Source of the DNA: Thermogemmatispora sp042408735
GTDB lineage: Bacteria > Chloroflexota > Ktedonobacteria > Ktedonobacterales > Ktedonobacteraceae
NCBI RefSeq assembly: GCF_042408735.1
Contig: NZ_JBHOQV010000126.1
Location: forward strand, 124,001 to 188,000
DNA: 64,000 nt
Direction of reading: 5' to 3'
The notes beneath the pieces are model-generated. The model worked only from the letters and a program-made list of their open reading frames with translations. It searched no databases and was not told the DNA's origin. Made by a program: the position numbers and the translations under genes. Below are positions 8,873 through 18,238 of this stretch, in pieces; the first letter of the stretch is position 1, and each line of letters opens with the position of its first letter.

Positions 8873-9925
8873 TCAGTGGGGCGCGCTGAAGAGGCCTGGC
8901 AGGCGCTGACTGATCTGCCAGGCTTCCTGCACCATGCGCTCGATCAGTTCCTGTGCCGTTGGAATATCGTGAATCAGACCGACCACCTGCCCGGCCCAGA
9001 CAAAGCCCTCGTCAATCACTCCCTCCAGCGCAGCTCGCTTGTTGACCGACCCGCTGATGAGCGGTAGCAGCCGGCGCAAGCGCTCCTCGGGAGTCGCCTG
9101 CTCACGCTCGAGAGCCTCTTCGACCTGGCGAATGCGCTCGGCGACCGGCCCTCTGAGAACACGCGCGGGGCGCCCAATGCTGCGCTCGATGATCGTGGTA
9201 TCCGTCTCCTGGGCTTCAAGCAGGGCCTGCTGATAGCGCGGGTGAGCGTTGCTCTCGCGAACGGCCACAAAGCGCGTGCCCAGTTCCACCCCCTCGGCTC
9301 CCAGGGCCAGCGCTGCCGCCAGGCCGCGCCCATCGGCAATGCCGCCGCTGGCCAGGACCGGGATCTTGACAGCTTCGACGACGCGAGGCGTCAGCACGAG
9401 CGTGCCGACATCGTCGCGCCCGAGATGTCCCCCGCCTTCAAAGCCGACGGCGATAATGGCGTCCGCCCCCAGAGCCTCCGCTTTGCGCGCCGCGCGCACG
9501 CCCGCCACCAGGACCATCGTGCGCACTCTGACGCCGCTGGCCTGGATGCGCCTGAGCAGCGGCTCAGGGTTACCTCCAGTAATACTGATTACCGCCGGCT
9601 CCTCGCTGAGGGCCGCGTCGAGAAAAGGCTCAAGGGGAATGTGCCCTATGGGGAAGTTGACCCCGAAGGGCTGGGCCGTGAGGCGCTTGGCCTTCTGGAT
9701 CTCGGCCCGCAATTCTTCAGGCGTGGCGAAACAGGCACAGCCGATCTGACCAAGACCGCCCGCGTTGGAGACCGCCGCCGCCAGTTCGGCAAAGGAGAGA
9801 TGAGAGAGACCTCCCTGGACAATTGGATAGCGGATGTTGACTAGCTCGGTAAAGCGCGTCTGCATGCGCTCAGGTAGCGATGCCAAGTGCGTTCCCGCCT
9901 TTCGCCGACCGCGTTCGTTGAGCAT
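8873..9925 (-). CDS. Nitronate monooxygenase / FabK-like FMN oxidoreductase
   Basis: The 350-residue TIM-barrel flavoprotein has the family signatures IRYPIVQGGLSHL near the start, ADAIIAVGFEGGGHLGR in the middle and IPVLASGGIADGRGLAAALALGAEGVELGTRF for FMN phosphate binding. The family covers 2-nitropropane dioxygenase (nitronate oxidation to carbonyl and nitrite) and enoyl-ACP reductase II; sequence alone does not separate them here. The ATG at 9925 has GAAGAGGAG upstream; a second ATG at 9865 lies nearer the conserved part but lacks a ribosome site. It faces the acyl-CoA synthetase alpha gene. Confidence 0.85.
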   Translation of the reverse strand: MLNERGRRKAGTHLASLPERMQTRFTELVNIRYPIVQGGLSHLSFAELAAAVSNAGGLGQIGCACFATPEELRAEIQKAKRLTAQPFGVNFPIGHIPLEPFLDAALSEEPAVISITGGNPEPLLRRIQASGVRVRTMVLVAGVRAARKAEALGADAIIAVGFEGGGHLGRDDVGTLVLTPRVVEAVKIPVLASGGIADGRGLAAALALGAEGVELGTRFVAVRESNAHPRYQQALLEAQETDTTIIERSIGRPARVLRGPVAERIRQVEEALEREQATPEERLRRLLPLISGSVNKRAALEGVIDEGFVWAGQVVGLIHDIPTAQELIERMVQEAWQISQRLPGLFSAPH

Positions 9926-10260
9926 GAGGTGGCAGGCTCCTCTTCGCTTCCTGCCTTCATTGGCCGGCAGAGGATATTATACCATCGCCCCCCGGCTCCC
10001 TCCCCCCAGCCTCTCCAGACAGCGAATGTATTAATTGTACTGACTACAGGCTCTTTCGCTTCCTATAAGCTTCTATTGGTTGTTTAATGATAGCCATCTA
10101 CGAACAATCGATCCCTTGTGTAAGGGAGAGAGCAGCAAACTGCTGAATTGACAACGATTGTGGATTCGCATATACTAGGCTATACAATCCTTAAAGGCTC
10201 CAAATAGCGAAATGAACCCCATCTATAGCTTAGAGTATTTCCCATGAAGTAGCAGTTAGG
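9926..10260. other. Divergent intergenic region with mocR promoter
   Basis: This is one of the most AT-rich parts of the window. It holds the strong promoter at 10148-10176 in front of the MocR-type regulator, and presumably the promoter of the divergent flavoprotein. Confidence 0.5.
10148..10176 (+). promoter_or_regulatory. Sigma-70-type promoter of the MocR gene
   Basis: A perfect -35 TTGACA (10148-10153), a 17-base spacer and TATACT (10171-10176) predict a start near 10183, about 78 bases before the coding region. Confidence 0.85.
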
Positions 10261-11919
10261 ATGAAGCCAGGGACAATGAGCATCACTTTTTCACTGGACA
10301 AGAGCACGCGCACTCTGCTCTATCAGCAGCTTGCCGAACAAATCAAGGGGGCGATTGTGCGAGGGGAGCTGACCGAGGGCATGCAGTTGCCGCCGGTGCG
10401 GCGGCTGGCGGCAGACCTGGGTGTCAGCACAACGACGGTTGCCCAGGCTTACGATCTTCTCGCCAGCGAGGGAGTCATTGGTGGTCATGTTGGGCGTGGC
10501 ACCTATATCCTTTCTTCGCCCCTGACGGCCCTGGCGCGGGCCCGGGCGCCCTTTGGGGGCGATCCTCACGCGCAGGGAGGCAGTGTAGCTGGAGCCTTTC
10601 AGCGCCAGCGGCAGGACTGGGCGGCGAGCTGGCTCGGAGGGCTGGCTCTACAGACCAGTCGCGCGGGCCAACTGCAGTGGCTGACACAGCGCGCCCTCGA
10701 ACGGTGGGGCGATCCGGCTACGATGATCAATCTAAGCAGCGGCTACCCTGACGTCAGCCTTTTTCCAATCGAGCGCTGGGAGCGTTCGATGGCGCGAGCG
10801 GGGCAGCTTCTGGCCGAGGAGGTCAGGCGAGCCTCCGGCTTGCAGGTGCTACAGTATGGCTCGACGCTGGGCGACGAGGCTCTGCGCAGTTATCTGTGCC
10901 AGTATTTCACGCGCTTCGGCTTTCACCCTGAGCCGCAGGAGATTCTGCTGACCAGCGGCAATCAGCAGGGGCTGGACCTGGTGGCTCGTGTTTTGCTGAC
11001 GCCGGGCGAGTCGGTCTTTATCGAGGAGCCAGCCTATCTGGCGGCACTGGATATTTTTGAGCAGCAGCGGATAGCCTGCCAGCCGATCCCGATCGATGAA
11101 GAGGGGCTGCGCCTCGATCTTCTGGAGCAAGCTCTGGAGGCCCCTGCGGTCCGTCCCCGCCTGCTCTGCGTGGTACCAACGGCCCATTCGCCCACCGGCG
11201 TTACGCTCTCGCGCGAGCGCCGTCAGCGGCTGGTCGAACTGGCCAGCCGCTACAATCTATTGATCGTCGAGGACGACTATTGCAGCGAGCTGTTCTACTC
11301 CGAGGCCGGGTGTGAGCCTCCTCCGGCTCTGCGCAGCTTTGATCGCGAGGGGCGTGTGATCTACCTCAAGAGTTTCAACAAGCTAATCTTTCCAACCCTC
11401 CGTTTCGGCTGCATTGTGGCCGCCCCCCCCATCCTGGCGCGCCTGGTCGAGGGCCAGCAGGCTTTCGCGCGTGGGGCTTCGCTGCCGCTGGCACGGGCCT
11501 TACTGGAGCACCTGAGCGATTCCGCTTTCGAGGAGGAGCTTTGTTGTTGCCGCCAGGAGTATCGGCGTCGGCGCGACGTCCTGCTGAACCTGCTGGAGGA
11601 GGAGCTAGCCGGGCTTGACTGCCGCTGGACGATCCCGACGGCAGGCTTCAATCTCCTGCTGTGGCTGCCACCACACTTGCAGGAGTATGAGGTGATAGAG
11701 AAGGCAGCTGACCGCGGCCTTTTGCTGGCTCCGGGCCAGCTTTTCCGCGCGGAGAGCAGTCAGCAGCAGTGCCCAAGTGTGCGTTTGACCTTTGCCGATA
11801 AGTCGCCTGAGCAGCTGCGCGAGGGGATCAAGCGCCTGTCGTCGACGCTGCGCGCGCTGCTCTATGGGAGCAATGCCGGCCAGAGCCAGGCTTCGCCCGA
11901 CCTGTTCACGGCAGTCTGA
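10261..11919 (+). CDS. MocR/PdxR-type transcriptional regulator (GntR winged helix plus aminotransferase-like domain)
   Basis: The 552-residue protein has an N-terminal winged helix (residues 15-85, with QLPPVRRLAADLGVSTTTVAQAY) joined by a long linker to a fold-type I aminotransferase-like domain. The PLP region is intact: VEDDYCSE holds the ring-contacting Asp and Tyr, and KSFNKLIFPTLRFG holds the Schiff-base lysine. MocR proteins sense PLP, amino acids or amines and usually control a neighbouring gene. Neither neighbour is an obvious vitamin B6 gene, though the divergent nitronate monooxygenase is a candidate target. ATG 10261 is used; a second ATG at 10276 is possible. Confidence 0.88.
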   Translation: MKPGTMSITFSLDKSTRTLLYQQLAEQIKGAIVRGELTEGMQLPPVRRLAADLGVSTTTVAQAYDLLASEGVIGGHVGRGTYILSSPLTALARARAPFGGDPHAQGGSVAGAFQRQRQDWAASWLGGLALQTSRAGQLQWLTQRALERWGDPATMINLSSGYPDVSLFPIERWERSMARAGQLLAEEVRRASGLQVLQYGSTLGDEALRSYLCQYFTRFGFHPEPQEILLTSGNQQGLDLVARVLLTPGESVFIEEPAYLAALDIFEQQRIACQPIPIDEEGLRLDLLEQALEAPAVRPRLLCVVPTAHSPTGVTLSRERRQRLVELASRYNLLIVEDDYCSELFYSEAGCEPPPALRSFDREGRVIYLKSFNKLIFPTLRFGCIVAAPPILARLVEGQQAFARGASLPLARALLEHLSDSAFEEELCCCRQEYRRRRDVLLNLLEEELAGLDCRWTIPTAGFNLLLWLPPHLQEYEVIEKAADRGLLLAPGQLFRAESSQQQCPSVRLTFADKSPEQLREGIKRLSSTLRALLYGSNAGQSQASPDLFTAV

Positions 11920-12528
11920 GGTACCCCGGCTCGCCTATGTGGCATGGCTCGTTCGACGTGCCCCTGATGACTCCCTCAGCTCCCAGCTTCCTGACTGGGG
12001 AGGGTAGTCCTGCCAGAGTCAACAGGCCATTTCTTCCCTGTTCGCCCAGGCAGTCCCTCCCCAGGCCAGGACCAACCCGGCCGAGCGCCAAAGCCACTTT
12101 GGCCCTTTACGCCAGCATCATAATTGCTACCGCTCCCCGCCTTCAGCCAGCTCCGGCTGCTTAGAGGCCGCAACCCACATCCAGGCCATGATAGGCAAGC
12201 AGAGAAGGACGATATCATCCCTAAGCCAGCAAGCGAGGACGAAACCGGTCAGCAGTTCCGGGGTCAGGAAGGGAGCGCATGGGAAGAAAGCGCCATACAA
12301 GGAGGCTCTCAGAGAACCGCGGACAAGCGCAACGGAGAGACTCAGCCCCGGAATCGGCCTGGTCTGCCCGGCAGGAGATAGCTCAGAAATAGGATGAGGC
12401 TGGACCACGAGAGCACAGGCAGAAGAAAGAGAACGAAGGTCCGCAGGCGCGACCTGTCTCGCCTTTACAGGCAGAGGGCGGTGACCTTCGTTCTTCCCTT
12501 CCTGGATGTTCCGCCCAACGGTTATCGG
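11920..12528. other. Convergent intergenic region
   Basis: About 600 bases separate the 3-prime ends of mocR and the enoyl-CoA hydratase gene. It holds the terminator of the minus operon (12421-12494). A 93-codon minus frame (12127-12408) has hydrophobic stretches but no ribosome site or familiar motif, so I do not call it. Confidence 0.5.
12421..12494 (-). terminator. Terminator of the seven-gene minus operon
   Basis: A perfect 12-bp stem (12483-12494 with 12430-12441) is followed on the minus strand by a T-rich CTCTTTCTTCT stretch. It lies 35 bases beyond the stop of the enoyl-CoA hydratase gene and closes the operon that begins at 21305. Confidence 0.75.
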
Positions 12529-13314
12529 TTACTCCCCGGTGAAGTGAGGAGGGCGTTTCTCGACAAAGGCGCGTGTCCCCTCTTGACGGTCATGAGTGCC
12601 AAAGAGCACGAGCCAGGCTTCTGCCTCTATGACCAGGCCCTGGTCCAAGGAGGTCTGCAGTCCCTGATTGATGGCTCGCTTGGCCTGCTGCACAGCAATC
12701 GGGCTGTTGCGCACAATGCTGTGCGCCAACTCGTGGGCCTCGCTCAGCAGGCGCGCGCGAGGCACGACGCGATTGACCAGACCGAGCTGGAGCGCCTCCG
12801 TCGCCCTCAGACGACGTCCCGTGAAAATAAGCTCTTTAGCCAATCCCGGCCCCAGCAGGCGCGCTAGACGCTGGGTCCCCCCCCAGCCGGGCAGCAGACC
12901 AAGCGAGGTTTCCGGCAGGCCAAGCTGAGCCTCTTCTACAGCCAGACGGATATCGCAGGCCAGGGCCAACTCCAGGCCTCCTCCAAGGGCATAGCCATTA
13001 ATAGCTGCAATGCTCACTTTGCTGCTGCGCTCAAGTTTCAACAGCACCTCCTGTCCCTCATAGACGAAGCGCCGCGCTTCTGAAAGGCTCATAGCCGCCA
13101 TATAGGCCACATCTCCCCCAGCCACAAAGGCCCTTTCTCCCGCGCCAGTCAGAATGACAACCAGCAGCTCACGGTCCCGCTCTAACTCATCTACTAGTTG
13201 ACGTAGCTCGTCGAGGACAGTCCGGTCAATAGCGTTGAGCTGGTCCGGTCGCGCAACGGTTACCTGAGCCACTTGCCGGTGAGGACGCTCAATCCGCAGG
13301 TAACGATAACTCAT
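12529..13314 (-). CDS. Enoyl-CoA hydratase/isomerase (crotonase family)
   Basis: The 261-residue protein has the crotonase fold markers: the first oxyanion-hole segment (AFVAGGDVAYM), the second (INGYALGGGLELALACDIRLA) and LPETSLGLLPGWGGTQRLARLLG, where the Glu of PETSLG aligns with a catalytic acid. It should hydrate a trans-2-enoyl-CoA in beta-oxidation-like breakdown. It is the last gene of the minus operon, 33 bases after the acyl-CoA dehydrogenase; the two would act in sequence. AGGAGG lies 6 bases before the ATG. Confidence 0.9.
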   Translation of the reverse strand: MSYRYLRIERPHRQVAQVTVARPDQLNAIDRTVLDELRQLVDELERDRELLVVILTGAGERAFVAGGDVAYMAAMSLSEARRFVYEGQEVLLKLERSSKVSIAAINGYALGGGLELALACDIRLAVEEAQLGLPETSLGLLPGWGGTQRLARLLGPGLAKELIFTGRRLRATEALQLGLVNRVVPRARLLSEAHELAHSIVRNSPIAVQQAKRAINQGLQTSLDQGLVIEAEAWLVLFGTHDRQEGTRAFVEKRPPHFTGE

Positions 13315-13347
13315 CTCTCGCCTCCTCGCTTTACGCTGACCAACCGC

Positions 13348-14517
13348 TTAGTAGGAGCGCGGCAGCCCAAGTACGTGCTGAGCAATATAGTTGAGAACCA
13401 TCTCCTGACTGATTGGCGCCAGGCGGAACAGCCGGACATCGCGCCAGAGCCGTTCAATATGGTACTCCGTCGAAAAGCCATAGCCACCCAGGGTCTGCAT
13501 GGCTTGATCACAGGCATTAAAGGCAGCCTCTGCCGCTACCATCTTAGCCATATTGGCTTCCGCCGCGCAGGGCAGATGATGATCAAGCAGCCAGGCAGCT
13601 TTGTAGTTCATGAGGCGAGCCATCTCAATCTCGGCCTTTAGGCGCGCCAGCGGAAACTGAATAGCCTGGTGGCGGCCAATTTTCTGACCGAAGACGACGC
13701 GCGCATTGGCATAATCGACCGCTAGCTTGATGGCCAGATCTCCGGCCCCCACGCAACCCGCCGTTGTGACAATACGCTCGCTGTTCAAAGTATCTACCAG
13801 GTATCTCCAGCCCTCGCCCTCCTCGCCAACGAGAGCTGTCCTGGGCACGACCAGCTCGTCGATAAAGACCATGCTCGAGGTCACACAGTGCGTTCCGACC
13901 TTCTCCAGGGGCAGATAGCTGATGCCTGGTGCTCGCGGATCAACCAAGAAGAGACTGAGGCCAAAGGTACGACGAGGTGCCTCCTCCAGGGGCGTGGTAC
14001 GTGCCACGAGTAGCATGCCACCAGCTCGATCGACTCCCGAGATCCACACTTTCTGGCCGCTGATAATGTAGTCATCGCCACGACGGCGCGCCAGGGTCTT
14101 GGTGGCCAGGGTATCGCTGCCAGCATCCGGCTCGGTGAGGGCCATACTGAAATCGAACTCGCCACGAGCCAGCGCAGGCAGGTAGCGTTCGCGTTGCTCC
14201 TCAGAGCCGTGCCGTAGAATGGTGAGGGCCCCAAAGACCGGTGTCATCATAAACAATTGGGCGATGGTGGCTCCTGCCCCACTAGCGGCCATCTCCTCTA
14301 CCACAATCGCCATCTCTAGCAATCCCATGCCAGCCCCCCCATAGCGCTCGGGGATGATCGTTCCCAACCAGCCAGCCTGAGCCAGCTCCCTCCATAGCTC
14401 CTCGGGAAAGGCATGCTGGCGATCTTTTTCACGCCAGTACTCCAGGCCATAGCGGCTGGCGAGCTGCCGTATACTCTCACGAATGAGGGCATGCTCCTCT
14501 GAGGTCTGAAAATCCAT
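13348..14517 (-). CDS. Acyl-CoA dehydrogenase
   Basis: The 389-residue flavoenzyme oxidises acyl-CoA to 2-enoyl-CoA. It has the N-terminal helical domain, the FAD/substrate segment ALTEPDAGSDT, KVWISG in the beta domain, and QTLGGYGFSTEYHIERLWRD near the end. The usual catalytic segment after RD (YEGT in many members) reads APIS here, followed by a conserved LGLPRSY tail. So the base glutamate is either elsewhere, as in long-chain or isovaleryl types, or absent. I start at the ATG 14517 with GGGAGA upstream; the frame is open to 14691, but that part would not be translated. Confidence 0.9.
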   Translation of the reverse strand: MDFQTSEEHALIRESIRQLASRYGLEYWREKDRQHAFPEELWRELAQAGWLGTIIPERYGGAGMGLLEMAIVVEEMAASGAGATIAQLFMMTPVFGALTILRHGSEEQRERYLPALARGEFDFSMALTEPDAGSDTLATKTLARRRGDDYIISGQKVWISGVDRAGGMLLVARTTPLEEAPRRTFGLSLFLVDPRAPGISYLPLEKVGTHCVTSSMVFIDELVVPRTALVGEEGEGWRYLVDTLNSERIVTTAGCVGAGDLAIKLAVDYANARVVFGQKIGRHQAIQFPLARLKAEIEMARLMNYKAAWLLDHHLPCAAEANMAKMVAAEAAFNACDQAMQTLGGYGFSTEYHIERLWRDVRLFRLAPISQEMVLNYIAQHVLGLPRSY

Positions 14518-14638
14518 CGTTGTTCTCCCTGCACAAGATAGGATGGACCAAGGCGTGCGGTTCGCTCTCGCAGGTCTTGGCTGCCTGCCTGGGGGAAACA
14601 TCCACGATAGAAGACGCTTCTGCAGTAGAACAGTACTC

Positions 14639-15988
14639 TCAATGGGTCGAGAGGAGAAGCGTTCCAGGATGTTCCAGCAGGTACTTGACATGGGCCAGGA
14701 ACCGCGCCGCAGGCTCTCCGTCGATCAGGCGATGATCAAAGGTCAAGCTCAGCCCCAAGCGACTGTAACGTTGGAAGCCCTCGGCGCTGGGACGAATCTG
14801 CTCACAGATGCGCCCTATACCCAAAACGGCACCTTGCTCCCTGGGCAGGATGGGAGTGAAGTAGTCGACTCCTTGTGCTCCCAGGTTGGTGATCGTAAAG
14901 GTCGCTCCCGCGAGCGCATCGGGTGACAGCCGACCACTGCGGGCCTGCTCGACCAGAGCCTGGAGCTCCCTGCTGATCTCAGCCAGACTCTTGCGATCAG
15001 CTCCCCGGATCACTGGCACAAGCAAGCCATTCTCAAGCGCAGTTGCGACCCCAATGTTGATCTCGCGATAGAGGCGAATCTCATCTCCTACAAGAGCGGC
15101 ATTGAGCAGGCGATGCTCACGCAAGGCAAGAGCGACAATCTTGATTAGCAGATGGGTTAGCGTGATTCCTGACTCCCCATGGCGCTGCTGTTCCTGCTGC
15201 AGCTCTGCTCTCAGCTGGAGGGTCGAGGTGACATCAGCCTCCATCATCAGGGTTAGCTGGGCTGTCCCTTGCAGACTGCCCAGCATATGCTCAGCAATGC
15301 GCCGACGCATGGGGGTCAACGGCTCACTGTCGTAGGAGGGCAACTGCCTTTGCCCCTCTCCGTCTGATCGCAGCGGCTCGTCGCCGTGAGATGAGATGGT
15401 AGTCGCAGGGGCTACGGCTATGCCGCTTGCTGAGATTGCCGACGCTTGCTGGCCTCTCTCTTCACGGAGCTGCTGCCAGGCCTGCAGAACATCGGCTTTG
15501 TGAATACGTCCCCGGGGGCCGCTGCCCCGGATACGCTCCAAGGGTACGCCCAGGTCCTGGGCCATGCGCAAGGCCACAGGCGAGATCTCACGCCTCTCTC
15601 GCCCGCCCCCAGGACCAGCCACCTGGCCTGGAGCAGCGATCGACCTACCTGCCGGCCGCTGTTCTCTCTCCCCCCGCGCCTGCTCTTGAGCCTGAATCAT
15701 TGGCCCATCCGCCGCCGCAACTAGCGCTTCCCGCTGGGCCAGAATGCGCGCAATGACGGCGCCGACAGAGACCGTGGCCCCCTCGGGCTGCAGGATCTGC
15801 AGATAGCCGCTACTGGGGGCCGCAACTTCATGGGTGATTTTCTCAGTCTCGATGGTACAGATCACCTCGCCAGCCGTGACCGGCTCCCCCTGATGCCTGG
15901 CCCACTGGACAATAGTTCCCTCTTGCATGGTCAGACCCAGACGAGGCATGATCACCTCGACCTGTGCCCCCGCACTCGCCTCACTCAT
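14639..15988 (-). CDS. Dihydrolipoamide acyltransferase (E2) of a 2-oxoacid/acetoin dehydrogenase complex
   Basis: The 449-residue E2 has three domains. A lipoyl domain covers residues 8-85, with the lipoylated lysine in ETEK (residue 50). A peripheral-subunit-binding domain near 135-170 shows ISPVALRMAQDLGVPL and GSGPRGRI. The catalytic domain ends with SLTFDHRLIDGEPAARFL and contains the active-site His and Asp. Linkers are rich in Ala, Gln and Gly. It transfers the acyl group made by E1 to CoA. E1 alpha and beta lie upstream in the operon but no E3 is present, so lipoamide dehydrogenase must come from elsewhere. GGGGAG 5 bases before the ATG at 15988 fixes the start. Confidence 0.92.
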   Translation of the reverse strand: MSEASAGAQVEVIMPRLGLTMQEGTIVQWARHQGEPVTAGEVICTIETEKITHEVAAPSSGYLQILQPEGATVSVGAVIARILAQREALVAAADGPMIQAQEQARGEREQRPAGRSIAAPGQVAGPGGGRERREISPVALRMAQDLGVPLERIRGSGPRGRIHKADVLQAWQQLREERGQQASAISASGIAVAPATTISSHGDEPLRSDGEGQRQLPSYDSEPLTPMRRRIAEHMLGSLQGTAQLTLMMEADVTSTLQLRAELQQEQQRHGESGITLTHLLIKIVALALREHRLLNAALVGDEIRLYREINIGVATALENGLLVPVIRGADRKSLAEISRELQALVEQARSGRLSPDALAGATFTITNLGAQGVDYFTPILPREQGAVLGIGRICEQIRPSAEGFQRYSRLGLSLTFDHRLIDGEPAARFLAHVKYLLEHPGTLLLSTH

Positions 15989-16122
15989 AGCTGCTCCCCA
16001 AAGTGTTCGCTTGGCCACATGATCAACCGTCAGACCAGATAGAACCAATGGTTGGCACTACGTGTTGTCCCAAGGCCCTGCCCCCACTGTGCTCAGGGAG
16101 ACAGGCGCCCCTCTTTCCCCTC

Positions 16123-17100
16123 TCAAGGCGCAAGAACCCGCTCTACAGCAGCGATAATGGCCGTCCGATCGGGCACAACCGCCTGCTCTAGTGGAGGGGA
16201 GAAAGGGATCGGGGCAAATGCTGCGCCAACACGTGTAATAGGCGCATCGAGCATGTAAAAGGCATCCTCGCCGAGAGCGGCCGCCAGTTCGGCTCCTATT
16301 CCTCCAAAGCGCGCAGCACTATGGGCAATCACCAAGCGGTTGGTCTTCGCCAGTGAGGCCCGCACGGTCTGCAGATCGAGCGGGTTGACGCTGCGTAAAT
16401 CTATGACTTCGCAGAAGATACCTCGCTCGGCCAGGGTTGCTGCCGCCGCCAGGGCCTCACGCACCATGACCCCTACACTGGCAATAGTCACGTCCTGGCC
16501 CTCACGTTTGATTGCAGCCTGTTCCAGCGGCAGGACATAATCTTCGTCCGGTACCTCTTCGGCCAGGGCATAGAGAGTTCGGTTCTCGACAACAATCACC
16601 GGGTTGTCATCGCGGATGGCAGCTTTGAGCAGGCCCTTGGCCTCATACGGACTAGAAGGCATAACGACCTTGAGGCCGGGGACATGGGCCAGCCACGCCT
16701 CCAGACTCTGGGCATGTTGCGGACCAGCGCTATCGCGGTAGCCGGTCTGGGTACGCACAACCAGCGGCAGCTTGGCCTGGCCTCCAGTCATATAGCGCAT
16801 CTTGGCGGCCTGATTAACGAGCTGATCCATGACCAACGCCAGGAAGTCCATGAACATGATTTCAACGACCGGGCGTAGGCCAAGCGTGGCCGCCCCAATG
16901 GCCAGGCCCACGACAGCCGCTTCGCTGATAGGCGTGTCACGGACACGTTGCGGACCAAAGCGTTCCAGGAGGCCGCGCGTGGCCCCAAAGGGGCCGCCAG
17001 GCGCTCCGACATCGACCCCGAGCAGACAAACTGCCGGATCGCGCTCCATCTCCTCGCATAGAGCCTCATTGATCGCACGCACATAGCGTTTTTCCGCCAC
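16123..17100 (-). CDS. 2-oxoacid/acetoin dehydrogenase E1 component, beta subunit
   Basis: The 325-residue protein is the transketolase-like pyrimidine-binding half of a heterotetrameric E1. Markers are RVRDTPISEAAVVGLAIGAA (the Glu activates ThDP), EIMFMDF, and the C-terminal segment GIFCEVIDLRSVNPLD. With the alpha subunit it binds ThDP and decarboxylates a 2-oxoacid, or cleaves acetoin, onto E2 lipoamide. The GTG start has AAGGAG 8 bases upstream. It follows E1 alpha by 35 bases. Confidence 0.92.
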   Translation of the reverse strand: MAEKRYVRAINEALCEEMERDPAVCLLGVDVGAPGGPFGATRGLLERFGPQRVRDTPISEAAVVGLAIGAATLGLRPVVEIMFMDFLALVMDQLVNQAAKMRYMTGGQAKLPLVVRTQTGYRDSAGPQHAQSLEAWLAHVPGLKVVMPSSPYEAKGLLKAAIRDDNPVIVVENRTLYALAEEVPDEDYVLPLEQAAIKREGQDVTIASVGVMVREALAAAATLAERGIFCEVIDLRSVNPLDLQTVRASLAKTNRLVIAHSAARFGGIGAELAAALGEDAFYMLDAPITRVGAAFAPIPFSPPLEQAVVPDRTAIIAAVERVLAP

Positions 17101-17135
17101 AGCAAGTGCTCCTTCGCTATCCCCAGGTCTTCAGA

Positions 17136-18125
17136 TCAGTCTGACTCCAACGGCTGATAGAGCACATCCTCCAACGCCGAAGCGGGATCAGGAAAGGCCG
17201 CCTCTTGAGCATAAGCGATGGCCTCAGCCACCGCTTCACGGGCCTGCGCCTCCAGTGCTGCTTCTTCTGCCTCACTTAACAGGCCCTCGCGCAGAAGGCG
17301 CTCGGCAAAGAGGCGCAGAGGATCATGGGCCATAGCCTCCTGCAGCTCTGCTGGCAGCCGATAGCGCTGCGGGTCGCCTTCGTAGTGTCCACGCAGACGC
17401 CAGGTCAGGCACTCCACCAGAGCCGGCCCCTCGCCAGCTCGAACCCGGAGCAACGCTTCGCGGACCACAGCGCGCACGGCGAGCGGGTCCTGTCCATCTA
17501 CACGCCAGGCCGGCAGCCGGTAGGCAGCGGCGCGCTCCGCTACGCTCTCGACAGCCGCATGCACGCTCAAGGGAGTAAACTCGGCATAGCCGTTATTCTC
17601 ACAGAGTAAGAGCAACGGCAGACGCCAGAGAGAAGCGATATTGGCCGTCTCGTGAAAGAGGCCGGTGTTGACGGCTCCATCGCCGAAGACCGCCACTGCC
17701 ACTTGCCGCCGTCCTTGCAGTTGCAAGGCCCAGGCCGCTCCCGCCGCATGAGGGAGGCCCGCTCCTACCACGCCATTAGCCCCCAGCACGCCCACCTCAA
17801 AGGCAGCAATATGCATGGAGCCGCCCCGACCTCGGCAATAGCCAGCGCCCTTGCCGAAGATTTCCGCCGCAACCCGCTTCAGGTCAGCCCCCTTGGCGAG
17901 GACATGGCCATGCCCTCGATGCGTCACATAAAGATAGTCATCGCGTTCCAAAGCGCTGGCCAGCCCCGCCGCCACAGCCTCTTGACCAATAGAGAGATGA
18001 ATAAAGCCAGGGATATGCCTGGCGGCAAAGTGATCGCGCACCGCCTCCTCGAAGGCCCGAATTAACTGCATCGTTGCCAGCAAGCGGCACGCCAGTGCCC
18101 TATCGATGTCCTCAGCGGGCGGCAC
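17136..18125 (-). CDS. 2-oxoacid/acetoin dehydrogenase E1 component, alpha subunit
   Basis: The 329-residue protein holds the ThDP diphosphate/Mg motif (GDGAVN followed by an Asn-containing stretch, ENNGYAEFTP). Other E1 alpha marks are RGHGHVLAKGAD and CRGRGGSMH. At about 330 residues it is the short form common to acetoin dehydrogenase and many branched-chain or pyruvate E1 alpha subunits. An open frame extends to a TTG at 18143, but GAGAGGAGG sits inside it and points to the GTG at 18125 with a 6-base gap. Without E3, and beside a PrpD-like gene, the substrate is not certain. Confidence 0.9.
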   Translation of the reverse strand: MPPAEDIDRALACRLLATMQLIRAFEEAVRDHFAARHIPGFIHLSIGQEAVAAGLASALERDDYLYVTHRGHGHVLAKGADLKRVAAEIFGKGAGYCRGRGGSMHIAAFEVGVLGANGVVGAGLPHAAGAAWALQLQGRRQVAVAVFGDGAVNTGLFHETANIASLWRLPLLLLCENNGYAEFTPLSVHAAVESVAERAAAYRLPAWRVDGQDPLAVRAVVREALLRVRAGEGPALVECLTWRLRGHYEGDPQRYRLPAELQEAMAHDPLRLFAERLLREGLLSEAEEAALEAQAREAVAEAIAYAQEAAFPDPASALEDVLYQPLESD

Positions 18126-18238
18126 ACCTAGCCTCCTCTCCAAACAAGATCAATTTCAGGTACCGGGTGGACGGACAGCGGCGGCGGATAGCTGCTTTCA
18201 CCTGCCTCCAGCCCTGACCGTCCACCTAGCGAGCAACC

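Noticed and set aside
12127..12408. Minus-strand 93-codon frame with hydrophobic stretches in the gap after mocR
   Set aside because: No ribosome site, no family resemblance, and it lies in a convergent gap just downstream of the operon terminator.
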